NCBI GenBank assembly: GCA_020635275.1
Contig: JACKAA010000001.1
Span: 620,001-684,000 of the forward strand
Length of the DNA stretch: 64,000 bases
Reading direction: 5' to 3'
Source of the DNA: Ignavibacteriales bacterium
Lineage (GTDB): Bacteria; Bacteroidota; Ignavibacteria; Ignavibacteriales; Melioribacteraceae
The notes beneath the pieces are model-generated. The model saw only the letters and a list, made by a program, of their open reading frames with translations. It made no database searches and was not told the DNA's origin. This document shows, piece after piece, positions 1-8,399 of the stretch (positions within the stretch are counted from its first letter, which is position 1; every line of letters begins with the position of its first letter). The position numbers and the translations under genes are program-made.

Positions 1-304
1 GATTAAACCCGTTCAACGACGAATCAATATTGTTATTCCATCCATGAAAATAAAAGATAAAATCAACTGAATCTTTTAGAGTAAAATAGTTTGGTATAAA
101 TACAAAAACGGTTGAATCTGAATAATGATTTTCTGAATCAAAAAACTCATTTTTATATGAGTGACCACTATCTCTTTGATAATGAGGAAATGGAGAATTT
201 TTCAACTCATATTTAAATGAAATACCATACTTAGATAAAGTCGATTTTTGAGGATATACATTGATGACTAATACTAGACTTAAAATTAAAATTTTATATT
301 TCAT
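1..304 (-). CDS. secreted protein, possibly alpha/beta-hydrolase (3' end outside window)
   Basis: Translating the minus strand from the ATG at 304 gives 101 uninterrupted residues that run off the window. Residues 1-19 look like a signal peptide (MKYKILILSLVLVINVYPQ). Residues 82-89 read FIFYFHGW, a beta-strand followed by an HG-x pair that resembles the oxyanion-hole strand of alpha/beta-hydrolases. The nucleophile elbow would lie beyond the window, so the enzyme class is inferred. It starts only 6 bases after the stop of the upstream membrane-protein gene and is probably its operon partner. Confidence 0.6.
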   Translation of the reverse strand, partial: MKYKILILSLVLVINVYPQKSTLSKYGISFKYELKNSPFPHYQRDSGHSYKNEFFDSENHYSDSTVFVFIPNYFTLKDSVDFIFYFHGWNNNIDSSLNGFN

Positions 305-310
305 AAGTTA

Positions 311-1261
311 TTATACCGGATCAGGTTCATTTAAATCATCAAAATTCCATTCTTCATTTTCTGCTATTAAAACTGGTTCAGCTTCTTCAATATCCGGAAT
401 AAAATAATTTGAATACATGTTAAATTCACTTGAAATAATCCATACTTTGGTAAAAATTCTAAACCAAATATACATTTGCTGAATTATAAAAAATAACATG
501 ATTGTCTCTGGAGATATCATACCGAATAAATTTTCTAAATATAAATACCCTGCTAAAACAATTAACGGAATTATAAGTAAAAATATATACAAAGAGTAAG
601 TAGATAATAAGTGACTAAATACAAATTTTACTGATTTCCAAAATGATCTTAATACTTTGCTGGAATCATTTTTTACAATAATTATTTTTGTGTAATCTGT
701 TATAAGAAAAATAATTACAAGAAATAGAAGATGAATAAAAACTCCAGTTCCGGCAATTATCACCAAAGTTATTTCACTTTTAACAATATCCTCATATTGC
801 TCAATTAGTATTCCCAAACTTGAGTATATAACTGCTGTAATAATTATATGTATAATTATAACTACCAGAAATAATCTAAAGAATCTAAAAGAATATTTAC
901 CACAACCGTTAAAAAAATCAGCTAATGTGAAACTTTTTTTATTATTAAGTATTGATAATATTCCGCCATTAATAAATATTGTAAAGAATAAATAAAATAA
1001 TCCCAACCAGAAAAAGACTTTAAACATTAAATTTGCAATATCTTTATGTTGAGTCAGAAAATCAGAATAAATCAAATAGTCAAAATTTTCAATCAAAGAA
1101 TAAACCGACATTGAGTTACCAACAGCAGAAGAAAGTAAACTTTTAAAAGGTAAAACAAAAAGTAATCCAAAAATTAATGTTAGAAAGTAAATTACAAACA
1201 CAACTTTGGAGTTTCTAAATGCAACTTTAAAACCACTTTTGTAGGATGCTGAAATTTTCAT
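311..1261 (-). CDS. six-helix integral membrane protein, function unknown
   Basis: The 316-residue product has about six hydrophobic segments, near residues 21-41, 78-104, 126-150, 165-188, 221-245 and 253-275, and a short acidic C-terminal tail. I recognise no catalytic or transport motif. The general form (amphipathic N-terminus, paired helices, acidic tail) is like uncharacterised membrane proteins encoded next to secreted peptidases. It starts 9 bases after the stop of the M1 peptidase gene and ends 6 bases before the next start, so the three genes look like one transcription unit. Confidence 0.7.
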   Translation of the reverse strand: MKISASYKSGFKVAFRNSKVVFVIYFLTLIFGLLFVLPFKSLLSSAVGNSMSVYSLIENFDYLIYSDFLTQHKDIANLMFKVFFWLGLFYLFFTIFINGGILSILNNKKSFTLADFFNGCGKYSFRFFRLFLVVIIIHIIITAVIYSSLGILIEQYEDIVKSEITLVIIAGTGVFIHLLFLVIIFLITDYTKIIIVKNDSSKVLRSFWKSVKFVFSHLLSTYSLYIFLLIIPLIVLAGYLYLENLFGMISPETIMLFFIIQQMYIWFRIFTKVWIISSEFNMYSNYFIPDIEEAEPVLIAENEEWNFDDLNEPDPV

Positions 1262-1270
1262 AATTATTTT

Positions 1271-3256
1271 TTAAAAAATCATACTAAATGTTAACATAAC
1301 GTTTTCAAGCCAGAATAATACCTTTGCAGCATATTTATTTAATACTGTTGTTTCTTTTTTAGTAGTCACACTATTATTTTCTATATTTAGATCAAGAGCT
1401 ATTTTAGATTCGGGATCGACCTTTGCCCATACAACTTTCTCAGGCCTTGTATACATATAATTATGAAATCTATCTTTCCCATCCCAAATTTCTAATATTT
1501 CATTTCCATTATCAAAGTGTATAAGTATTTCAACCGGGATTTTAACATCACCATTTCTATAAACAACAACTTCAGATTTAAACAAAATATTAGATTCATA
1601 ATTTTCATCTTCATTATTATCTATTTCAAGATTGGGCTTACTTTTTTTCATCTCATCAATTTTAATATGATCTATTTTATAATCACAAATCCCAGATCCA
1701 TAAATTACTTGATCAAAATACCAATCCATATTTTCACCGAATCTATTAACATGTTCCTTTAATACAACTTCGTTTACTACTTTTATAAAATCTTTTCCAC
1801 CGGGATGTTTGAATTTCCATTTTTCAAAATACGTTTTAATTACATTGTCAAATGTTTGCCGACCAATAATATTTTCCAAAGTTTTTAACATTGTTGCAGG
1901 TTTATAATATGACATAACTCCATAAGTTCTTAACGGATATTCCCAAGCAAAAGGTGTATTGTCTGAAGCCTCAGGATATTTCATTCCAGTATAACCGCCG
2001 CGGGTAATTTCAAAATCTCCTATGTGGTAATCTAAAATATTTAAAAGTGATGTTTTCTCTCCATAATTTTCATCCATAATTCTTGCTTCATAATATTGAG
2101 TAAATCCTTCATCAAGCCAAGGCTCTTCAAACTCATTAGAGGCAACCATTCCCATAAAATAATTATGAACAAATTCATGTATTGTAGTTGATTCAGTTAT
2201 TTTTATATTTTCTGGAAATCCCCAGAAACTAAGTGTAGTTATGAATGTTGGATATTCCATTCCCCCGGCATTTACAGCATAAAATGGTGGATCTACAATT
2301 GTTAAATATGGATATGGATATTTACCAACATTTGCATCCATGTAAGACAATCCCTTAACTGCAGATTCTAGAATTCTATCAGCAAGATAAAAATGCGACG
2401 GCTGAATAAGAGCTTTTATTTGGACATGTTCCCAAATTTTTTCAACAGTTAAATATTCCGGAGAAGCGGTCCATGCAAAATCTATAACATCCTCGGCATG
2501 ATATAATAAATATTTGGAACCATCTTCATTAACTTTTTCATATTGTAATTGACCGGTAGCACCAACAATAAAATCTTTGGGTAATATTATTTCTACATTG
2601 TAAACACCAAAATCTGCATAAAATTCAGAATTAGCATGAAACTGATGACAATTCCATCGCCCATTTTCAGCATTCCGTTGACCGGCTTTTTCATAAACTC
2701 CAATTTTCGGGAACCATTGGCCAACTAAATAAAAATCTTTTTCATATCCGGTTCTTGCAAAAATATTAGGCAACTTTGATGTAAATTCAATTTTCACCTC
2801 AATCTTTTCGTTTGGTAAAACTGGTTTTGCTAAAGGAACACGAATTACTGTTTTATCATTTTTATTATTATCGTCAGGCTGAAAATATTCAATTTTGTCA
2901 GTTAGATTTTCACCATTAACAATCTTCATTGAATGAATATCAATCCAGCCCCATTCCTTATCTTTTGTAGATACTCCTCTTACTCTAGAACCTGACTCAA
3001 TCATGAAAGTTGTACTATCACCTTTAAAAGCATTAAGGTATAAATGAAATTGCAGTTCATTTATTTCATCAGAAGAAGTATTTTTCCAAATTAAAATTTC
3101 ATTGCCTCTAAGTGAATGGTCAGCAGTATCCAATTCAATTGAAATATTATAATTGGCAATTCTTTCACTTAATGGTGGTTTAAATAGTGGATTTTGCGAA
3201 AATAAGGGGGAATTGAAAATGAAAAATAAGACCCAAAATAAAAATATTTTATTCAT
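1271..3256 (-). CDS. M1 family zinc metallopeptidase (aminopeptidase N-like), secreted
   Basis: A 661-residue protein with a signal peptide at about 1-20. It carries the gluzincin signature: HEFVH at 360-364 supplies two zinc ligands and the catalytic Glu361, and Glu383 in the WLDEGF segment lies at the M1 spacing and supplies the third ligand. GGMEYP at 331-336 corresponds to the GxMEN substrate-binding exopeptidase motif, here changed. The N-terminal 40-270 part is the beta-rich M1 domain. It probably trims peptides in the periplasm or outside the cell. It is the first gene of a three-gene minus-strand unit. Peptidase family is secure; aminopeptidase specificity is inferred. Confidence 0.93.
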   Translation of the reverse strand: MNKIFLFWVLFFIFNSPLFSQNPLFKPPLSERIANYNISIELDTADHSLRGNEILIWKNTSSDEINELQFHLYLNAFKGDSTTFMIESGSRVRGVSTKDKEWGWIDIHSMKIVNGENLTDKIEYFQPDDNNKNDKTVIRVPLAKPVLPNEKIEVKIEFTSKLPNIFARTGYEKDFYLVGQWFPKIGVYEKAGQRNAENGRWNCHQFHANSEFYADFGVYNVEIILPKDFIVGATGQLQYEKVNEDGSKYLLYHAEDVIDFAWTASPEYLTVEKIWEHVQIKALIQPSHFYLADRILESAVKGLSYMDANVGKYPYPYLTIVDPPFYAVNAGGMEYPTFITTLSFWGFPENIKITESTTIHEFVHNYFMGMVASNEFEEPWLDEGFTQYYEARIMDENYGEKTSLLNILDYHIGDFEITRGGYTGMKYPEASDNTPFAWEYPLRTYGVMSYYKPATMLKTLENIIGRQTFDNVIKTYFEKWKFKHPGGKDFIKVVNEVVLKEHVNRFGENMDWYFDQVIYGSGICDYKIDHIKIDEMKKSKPNLEIDNNEDENYESNILFKSEVVVYRNGDVKIPVEILIHFDNGNEILEIWDGKDRFHNYMYTRPEKVVWAKVDPESKIALDLNIENNSVTTKKETTVLNKYAAKVLFWLENVMLTFSMIF

Positions 3257-3299
3257 AGGGTTGGAAAAGTTTGTTAATCAATGTTTCAAATTAAACAAA

Positions 3300-3728
3300 C
3301 TATTCTTTTTTTGCTAATGCCTTAAAAGCTAAAGCGAATAGCTGAATTTGTTTCAACATTGCACCCAAACCGTTTTTGCGAGTCGGTGAAAGGTGTTTAT
3401 CAATTCCAATTTCATTTAAAAAGTTTGGTGGAGATGAAAGAATTACTTCAGGTTTTTGATTTGAGTAAACTTTAATAAGTAATGCCACAAGACCTTTCAC
3501 AATCATAGCGTCACTATCACCAAAAATTTGCATTTTGCCATCATCTAATTTTGCATGCATCCAAACTTGCGATTGACAACCGGAGATTTTGTTTTTATCA
3601 ACTTTAATTTCTGGATCGAGTTCACCTAAATCTTTTCCCATTTTTATTAGAAGGGAATATTTATCATCCCATTCTTCAAGTTCTGAGAATTCTTTTACAA
3701 TTTTATCTTGTTCTTCTTTAACTGACAT
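3300..3728 (-). CDS. sufE: SufE cysteine desulfurase sulfur-acceptor protein
   Basis: A 142-residue cytosolic protein of normal SufE length. The segment KISGCQSQVW puts the sulfur-accepting cysteine at Cys51 in the usual SGCQSxVW context, followed by the GDSDAMIVKGL helix region. SufE takes persulfide sulfur from SufS and passes it to the SufBCD scaffold for Fe-S cluster assembly. No suf genes are next to it. It follows hisIE on the same strand after a 139-base gap that holds a palindromic repeat, so co-transcription with the his operon is possible but uncertain. Confidence 0.92.
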   Translation of the reverse strand: MSVKEEQDKIVKEFSELEEWDDKYSLLIKMGKDLGELDPEIKVDKNKISGCQSQVWMHAKLDDGKMQIFGDSDAMIVKGLVALLIKVYSNQKPEVILSSPPNFLNEIGIDKHLSPTRKNGLGAMLKQIQLFALAFKALAKKE

Positions 3729-3758
3729 TTATAAAAACCTATTTAATTCAATTTGAAA

Positions 3759-3834
3759 TGTCATTACGAGCGAAGCGAAGTAATCTCATAATTAATACAG
3801 ATTGCTTCGGAACAAGTTCCTCGCAATGACGACA
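3759..3834. repeat. two-hairpin palindromic intergenic repeat, copy 1
   Basis: The element opens with TGTCATTACGAG and closes with CTCGCAATGACGACA, so its ends are inverted copies. An internal AATCT...AGATT pair flanks the centre. The same TGTCATT...AATCT-spacer-AGATT...AATGACA plan recurs in the other his-operon gaps. It lies between hisIE and sufE. It could act as an RNA-processing or stabilising structure, or be a mobile palindrome of REP/MITE type. Confidence 0.75.
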
Positions 3835-3867
3835 ATAAAATTTATTACCCAAAATATAACCAAATAA

Positions 3868-4482
3868 TTATTTTTTATCAGAATGGCGTTTTTGAAGATT
3901 TGAAATAATTTCAGAAAATTCAATTCCTTGATCTGCCAACATAACAAATAAGTGAAAAATCAAATCAGAAGTTTCATTAACAATTTCTTCTCGATCTTTA
4001 TTTTTTGCAGCAATTACAGTTTCAACAGATTCTTCACCTACTTTTTGAATTATACGGTCACTGCCTCTATTAAATAAAGTTGTTGTATAAGAATTTTCAG
4101 GAAGGTCAATTTTTCGTTGCTTAACTAATTTGAAAAGGTAATCTAAAAATTTAATATTATTTTTATCAACTTCAGCAAAACATGAATAATTCCCTGTATG
4201 ACAAGTTGGGCCATCTGGATTTGCATAAATTAGCAAAGTATCATCATCGCAATCAGATTCAATTGAAACGACATTTAAATAATTCCCAGAAGTTTCTCCC
4301 TTAAGCCAAAGTTTGTTTTTTGTTCTGCTAAAGAAAACTACTTTTTGTTTTTCAACTGTTTGCTGTAAAGCTTCATTATTCATAAATCCCAGCATTAAAA
4401 CTTTATCAGTTGTTACATCAACAATAATTGCTGGTAGCAATCCATTTTGTTTTTCAAAATTTAATTTTTCTATCTCTATCAT
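3868..4482 (-). CDS. hisIE: bifunctional phosphoribosyl-AMP cyclohydrolase / phosphoribosyl-ATP pyrophosphatase
   Basis: A 204-residue fusion catalysing steps 2 and 3 of histidine synthesis. Residues about 1-105 form the cyclohydrolase (HisI) domain, with the metal-binding segment DGPTCHTGNYSC. Residues about 110-204 form the all-helical pyrophosphohydrolase (HisE) domain, with the conserved KVGEESVE motif that binds Mg-phosphoribosyl-ATP. The length matches the usual fused form. It is the last his gene of the operon, 118 bases after hisF, and a palindromic repeat fills that gap. Confidence 0.96.
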   Translation of the reverse strand: MIEIEKLNFEKQNGLLPAIIVDVTTDKVLMLGFMNNEALQQTVEKQKVVFFSRTKNKLWLKGETSGNYLNVVSIESDCDDDTLLIYANPDGPTCHTGNYSCFAEVDKNNIKFLDYLFKLVKQRKIDLPENSYTTTLFNRGSDRIIQKVGEESVETVIAAKNKDREEIVNETSDLIFHLFVMLADQGIEFSEIISNLQKRHSDKK

Positions 4483-4507
4483 AGTTTCCCTATTAAAATT
4501 TTTATTT

Positions 4508-4593
4508 TGTCATACCGGTTTGTGTTTTTTACAATACCGGTATCTATCATCTTATAGATTCCGGATAATTTCTTCGAAATTTCCGGAATGACA
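4508..4593. repeat. two-hairpin palindromic intergenic repeat, copy 2
   Basis: The element begins TGTCATACCGG and ends TTCCGGAATGACA. Inner hairpins ACCGG...CCGGT and ATTCCGG...CCGGAAT can form. It occupies most of the gap between hisF and hisIE. It has the terminal TGTCAT/ATGACA pair of the family but a diverged first hairpin. Confidence 0.7.
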
Positions 4594-4600
4594 AGCAAAC

Positions 4601-5356
4601 TTATAACCTAACATTAATATTATTTTGATGTAAATAATTTTTTAATTCAGAAATTTCTAATTCTTTATAATGAAATAAACTTGCTGCCAAACATGCATCA
4701 ACATTAGCTTCTTTGAAAGCCTCAAGAAAATGTTCCTTATTGCCAGCACCACCAGATGCAATAATTGGGATTGCCAATTCTTCAGAAAGATATTTTAATA
4801 AGTCAATATCATAACCAGATTTTGTCCCATCTTTATTCATAGATGTAAGTAAAATTTCTCCGGCGCCTAATTCTTCAACTTTTCTGCACCAAGGAATTGT
4901 TTCTAATTCAGTTTCTTCAGTTCCACCTTTAACATAAACTTTGTGAATATCACCAATAGTTCTTGAATCAATTGCAGCAACAATGGCTTGACTTCCGAAT
5001 GCTTGTGACGCTTCAGAAATTAAATTTGGATTTTTCACAATTGAAGAATTTAATGAAACTTTATCAGCTCCAGCATTTAACAACTTTTCAATATCTTTAA
5101 CTTTTGAAATTCCACCACCAACTGTAAATGGAATTCTGATTACTTTTGAAACTTTTTCAACTAATTCTACTAAAGTTTTTCTTCTTTCAAGAGTTGCAGT
5201 AATATCTAAAAATACTAATTCATCTGCTCCTTCTTCATAGTAACGTTCAGCAAGCTCAACGGCAGAGCCGGCTTCACGTAAGTTTACAAAGTTTGTACCC
5301 TTTACAACAATACCGTCTTTTACATCTAAACAAGGAATTATTCTTTTACACAGCAA
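4601..5356 (-). CDS. hisF: imidazole glycerol phosphate synthase, cyclase subunit
   Basis: A 251-residue (beta/alpha)8 barrel of standard HisF length. The catalytic aspartates are visible as Asp11 (IPCLDVKDG) and Asp130 (AAIDSR), and the phosphate-binding loops include TVGGGI at 78-83 and IASGGAG near residue 200. With HisH it converts PRFAR and ammonia to imidazole glycerol phosphate and AICAR. Its start overlaps the hisA stop by 11 bases, indicating translational coupling. Confidence 0.97.
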   Translation of the reverse strand: MLCKRIIPCLDVKDGIVVKGTNFVNLREAGSAVELAERYYEEGADELVFLDITATLERRKTLVELVEKVSKVIRIPFTVGGGISKVKDIEKLLNAGADKVSLNSSIVKNPNLISEASQAFGSQAIVAAIDSRTIGDIHKVYVKGGTEETELETIPWCRKVEELGAGEILLTSMNKDGTKSGYDIDLLKYLSEELAIPIIASGGAGNKEHFLEAFKEANVDACLAASLFHYKELEISELKNYLHQNNINVRL

Positions 5357-6065
5357 GTTTGACTAACTCCTCAATGTTAATTTTATTTTCATAAATTGCT
5401 TTGCCAATTACAACTCCGCGCAATGGTAAATGAGTAAGCTGAATTACATCATGCATGCAGCTGACACCACCGGAAGCAGTCAATTTAACATTAGGATATT
5501 TTTCTAAAACGGAAGTATATAAATTATAGCTTGGCCCAGTTAGCATTCCATCAACTGCGATATCAGTGCACAAATAATTATCAATTCCTAAATTACTGCA
5601 ATACTCAATGTGATCAAAAAGATGAATATTAGAATCTTCAGTCCAGCCTTTTATTCTTACATTATAATCTAAAACGTCAGCGGCAATAATAATTTTATTA
5701 GGATTAACATCACTAAAAATTGATTCAAATTCTTTTTTATTTGTCACTGAAAGTGATCCTATTATTATTCCATCAACACCAATATCATTAAGGTTTACCA
5801 CATCTTTCTTAGATCTGATACCACCGCCAAATTCGATTTTTAAATTTGTATTACTTTTAATTTCTTCAACAATATGTTGAGTATTTATCTTCCCATTTTT
5901 GGAACCAGAAAGATCAACCATGTGAAGCCATTCAAATCCCAGATTATCATAAATTTTTGCTTGTTCAAGTGGTGAGTTATCATATTTTACTACTGAGTCA
6001 TACTCACCTTTGGAAAGCCTTACAATCTTTCCATCCATCACGTCAATTGCAGGTATTTTTAACAT
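5346..6065 (-). CDS. hisA: ProFAR isomerase (HisA)
   Basis: A 239-residue (beta/alpha)8 barrel homologous to HisF. The N-terminal PAIDVMDGKIVRL segment holds the catalytic base Asp8, and Asp130 in IIIAAD is the second catalytic aspartate. FGGGIRS near 79-85 and TASGGV near 200 are the two phosphate-binding loops. It performs the Amadori rearrangement of ProFAR to PRFAR. It overlaps hisH upstream by 7 bases and hisF downstream by 11 bases. Confidence 0.96.
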   Translation of the reverse strand: MLKIPAIDVMDGKIVRLSKGEYDSVVKYDNSPLEQAKIYDNLGFEWLHMVDLSGSKNGKINTQHIVEEIKSNTNLKIEFGGGIRSKKDVVNLNDIGVDGIIIGSLSVTNKKEFESIFSDVNPNKIIIAADVLDYNVRIKGWTEDSNIHLFDHIEYCSNLGIDNYLCTDIAVDGMLTGPSYNLYTSVLEKYPNVKLTASGGVSCMHDVIQLTHLPLRGVVIGKAIYENKINIEELVKLAV

Positions 6066-6646
6066 AGCTCTATAAAATTTTTAAGAATTTGAAGTCCAGC
6101 TTTGCCCGATTTTTCTGGGTGAAATTGAACTCCGTAAAAATTATTTTTATTTATTGAAGCACTAAAACATGTATCGTAAAATGTTGATGCTATTGTATAT
6201 TCATTAACTGGGACATAAAACGAATTTGCAAAATAAAAATTTTCTCCGCTTTCAACATTACTAAAAAGTTTATTCGCATTTTTATATTCTACTTTGTTCC
6301 AACCCATATGCGGAACTTTTACTTTAGTAGAATCAAATTGTTTTACAACTGTTTTGACAATATCTAAACACTTTGTATTTCGTTCTTCAGAAAAAGTTGC
6401 TAGTAATTGCATACCTAAGCAAATTCCCAAAAGTGGTTTATTGGTGTTCTTAATTACATCAACAATTTCTTTTTCTTTTATTTTATTCATTGCAGAAGCG
6501 GCTTCACCAACACCTGGAAATATGATTTTTTCAGCAGCGTTAATTTCATCAGCTTTGTTGCTCACAAAATAATTCACTTCCAAATCATCTAAAGCGTTTG
6601 CAACGGATTTTAAATTTCCAGCACCATAATCAATTAATGCAATCAT
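6059..6646 (-). CDS. hisH: imidazole glycerol phosphate synthase, glutamine amidotransferase subunit
   Basis: A 195-residue class I glutamine amidotransferase. The triad is visible: Cys76 in LLGICLGMQLL, and His176 and Glu178 in GVQFHPEKS. It releases ammonia from glutamine and channels it through the HisF barrel. Its start overlaps the hisB stop by 4 bases and its end overlaps hisA by 7 bases, so HisH, HisA and HisF are probably made in a coupled way. Confidence 0.96.
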   Translation of the reverse strand: MIALIDYGAGNLKSVANALDDLEVNYFVSNKADEINAAEKIIFPGVGEAASAMNKIKEKEIVDVIKNTNKPLLGICLGMQLLATFSEERNTKCLDIVKTVVKQFDSTKVKVPHMGWNKVEYKNANKLFSNVESGENFYFANSFYVPVNEYTIASTFYDTCFSASINKNNFYGVQFHPEKSGKAGLQILKNFIELC

Positions 6647-7242
6647 ATAATGCCCTTTGTCGATGGAATTCTTCCATTGTTTCTTTCATCAAGTCTGCAA
6701 GCTTCATTCAAAGCTTTTGCAAAGGATTTAAATATTGCTTCAATTTTATGATGATCATTTTTACCTTTTACTTTTATGTAAAGATTAGCTTTTAATCCGC
6801 TTGCTAAACCTCTAAAAAATTCTTCAACTAATTCAGTTGGAAACTCACCAACTTTTTCTCTTTTAAATTTAGCTTTGAAATTTAAGTGTAATCTTCCGCC
6901 CAAATCAATTACGCAAAGTGCAATTGATTCATCCATCGGAACATAAAATCCATAACGCTGAATTCCTTTTTTATTACCTAATGCTTTAAGCAGAACTTCA
7001 CCTAAAGCAATTCCAACGTCTTCTACAGTATGATGTTCATCAACATTAAGATCACCATCAACATTAATTTCTAAATCAATGTTAGCATGCTTAGCAATTT
7101 GCTCGAGCATATGATCAAAAAATCCTATACCAGTATTTAATTTGGATTGACCAGAACCATCAATATTTACAGAAATTTTAATTTTAGTTTCTTTTGTTTC
7201 TCTGTAAGATTCAGCTTTACGTTGTAAATTTTTTTCACTCAT
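6643..7242 (-). CDS. hisB: imidazoleglycerol-phosphate dehydratase
   Basis: A 199-residue single-domain dehydratase with the manganese-binding repeats FFDHMLEQIAKH and DEHHTVEDVGIALG in the first half and KGKNDHHKIEAIFKSFAKAL in the second half. It dehydrates imidazole glycerol phosphate to imidazole acetol phosphate. It lacks the N-terminal HAD-type histidinol-phosphatase domain of the enterobacterial bifunctional HisB. That phosphatase step must therefore be encoded elsewhere, because no candidate lies in this window. Confidence 0.96.
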   Translation of the reverse strand: MSEKNLQRKAESYRETKETKIKISVNIDGSGQSKLNTGIGFFDHMLEQIAKHANIDLEINVDGDLNVDEHHTVEDVGIALGEVLLKALGNKKGIQRYGFYVPMDESIALCVIDLGGRLHLNFKAKFKREKVGEFPTELVEEFFRGLASGLKANLYIKVKGKNDHHKIEAIFKSFAKALNEACRLDERNNGRIPSTKGII

Positions 7243-7265
7243 GATTATCTCATAAAAAATAAGAC

Positions 7266-7342
7266 TATTTCATTTCCGAATGCTTTTATCGGAAATTCAT
7301 AAAAATGTTCTTTTAGATTCCCAATCAAGTTGGGAATGACAG
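7266..7342. repeat. two-hairpin palindromic intergenic repeat, copy 3
   Basis: It lies in the hisC-hisB gap. Read on the minus strand it starts CTGTCATTCCCAACTTGA with hairpin TTCCCAA...TTGGGAA and then AATCT. A spacer and a second hairpin TTTCCGA...TCGGAAA follow, and it ends in GGAAATGA. This is the same two-hairpin plan as the copies at 3759, 4508 and 9690. Confidence 0.75.
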
Positions 7343-7343
7343 A

Positions 7344-8399
7344 CTACCGTTTTGGTAAAATATCTTTTAATGACTTAATAAACTTTTTATTCTCAGATGG
7401 CGTTCCGATAGAAACTCTTAAGCAATCTTCTAAATTTAAATCTTTACTTCTATTTCTAATAATTACGCCTTCATTTGCTAATTTTGTGAAAACCTCATTT
7501 GCATTTTTAATTCTGAATGTTATAAAATTCGCATCAGTTGTTAAGATTTTCTTTACATCTTTAATTTGTTTTAATTCAGAAATTAATTTATCTCTTTCGG
7601 AATTTAATTTTTGAACAAACTTATCTTTCATTTTTATTTTTGATAATGCATCTAAAATTGCATTAGCAGTCAATTTGTTGAGATTATATGGAGCCTTAAC
7701 TTTGAATAACAAATTTGTAATAGTTTCATGTGCAATTGAATAACCGCAGCGAATTCCAGCTAAACCCCAAGCTTTACTGAACGTTCTTGTAATTACAAGA
7801 TTAGGATATTTTTTTAGTTCCGGCAAAAATGATTTTGCTTCATTGAAGTCAATGTAAGCTTCATCAATAACCACAATACCTTTGAAGTTTTTCAATATTT
7901 GTAAAACACCATTTTTACTTAACAAATTTCCGGTTGGATTATTCGGCGAACATAAGAAAATCATTTTTGTATTTTTTTGAACTGCTGCAAGTGTTGCTTT
8001 TACATCAACTTGAAAATTTTTATTTAATGGAACAGAAATAGTTTTAACTTCATTTATATCACAAGCAACTTTGTACATTCCGTAAGTCGGTTCTGGTATA
8101 ACAACTGAATCTTTTTTCGGTTCGCAGAAAATTCTAATCAGTAAATCAATAATTTCATCTGAGCCAACTCCAAAAAATAAATTCTTTGTTGAGACATTTA
8201 GATAGTTTGCTAATTTTACTCTTAACTTATTTTGTGCAGGATCTGGATAACGATTTAGTTGAAGATTGTGCTCGTCGTTAATTACACTGCCCAAACTGTT
8301 TTCGTTCGCATCCATCAAAACACCTTCAAGAAAAGAGTCTCTTGCAGAAGTGTAAGGTTTTAATTTTAGAATATTTTTTCTTACAAGATTTTCAATCAT
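7344..8399 (-). CDS. hisC: histidinol-phosphate aminotransferase
   Basis: A 351-residue class I/II PLP-dependent aminotransferase. The Schiff-base lysine is Lys209 in TRTFSKAWGLAG, and other PLP-fold landmarks are CSPNNPTGN at 150-158 and VVIDEAYIDF near 177-186. It transfers an amino group from glutamate to imidazole acetol phosphate. Its start overlaps the hisD stop by 4 bases, which supports the chosen ATG and suggests coupled translation. Confidence 0.95.
   Translation of the reverse strand: MIENLVRKNILKLKPYTSARDSFLEGVLMDANENSLGSVINDEHNLQLNRYPDPAQNKLRVKLANYLNVSTKNLFFGVGSDEIIDLLIRIFCEPKKDSVVIPEPTYGMYKVACDINEVKTISVPLNKNFQVDVKATLAAVQKNTKMIFLCSPNNPTGNLLSKNGVLQILKNFKGIVVIDEAYIDFNEAKSFLPELKKYPNLVITRTFSKAWGLAGIRCGYSIAHETITNLLFKVKAPYNLNKLTANAILDALSKIKMKDKFVQKLNSERDKLISELKQIKDVKKILTTDANFITFRIKNANEVFTKLANEGVIIRNRSKDLNLEDCLRVSIGTPSENKKFIKSLKDILPKR

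Noticed and set aside
1517..1762. 81-residue plus-strand ORF inside the M1 peptidase gene
   Set aside because: Antisense shadow of a clear M1 peptidase; low-complexity Ile/Asn/Phe content.
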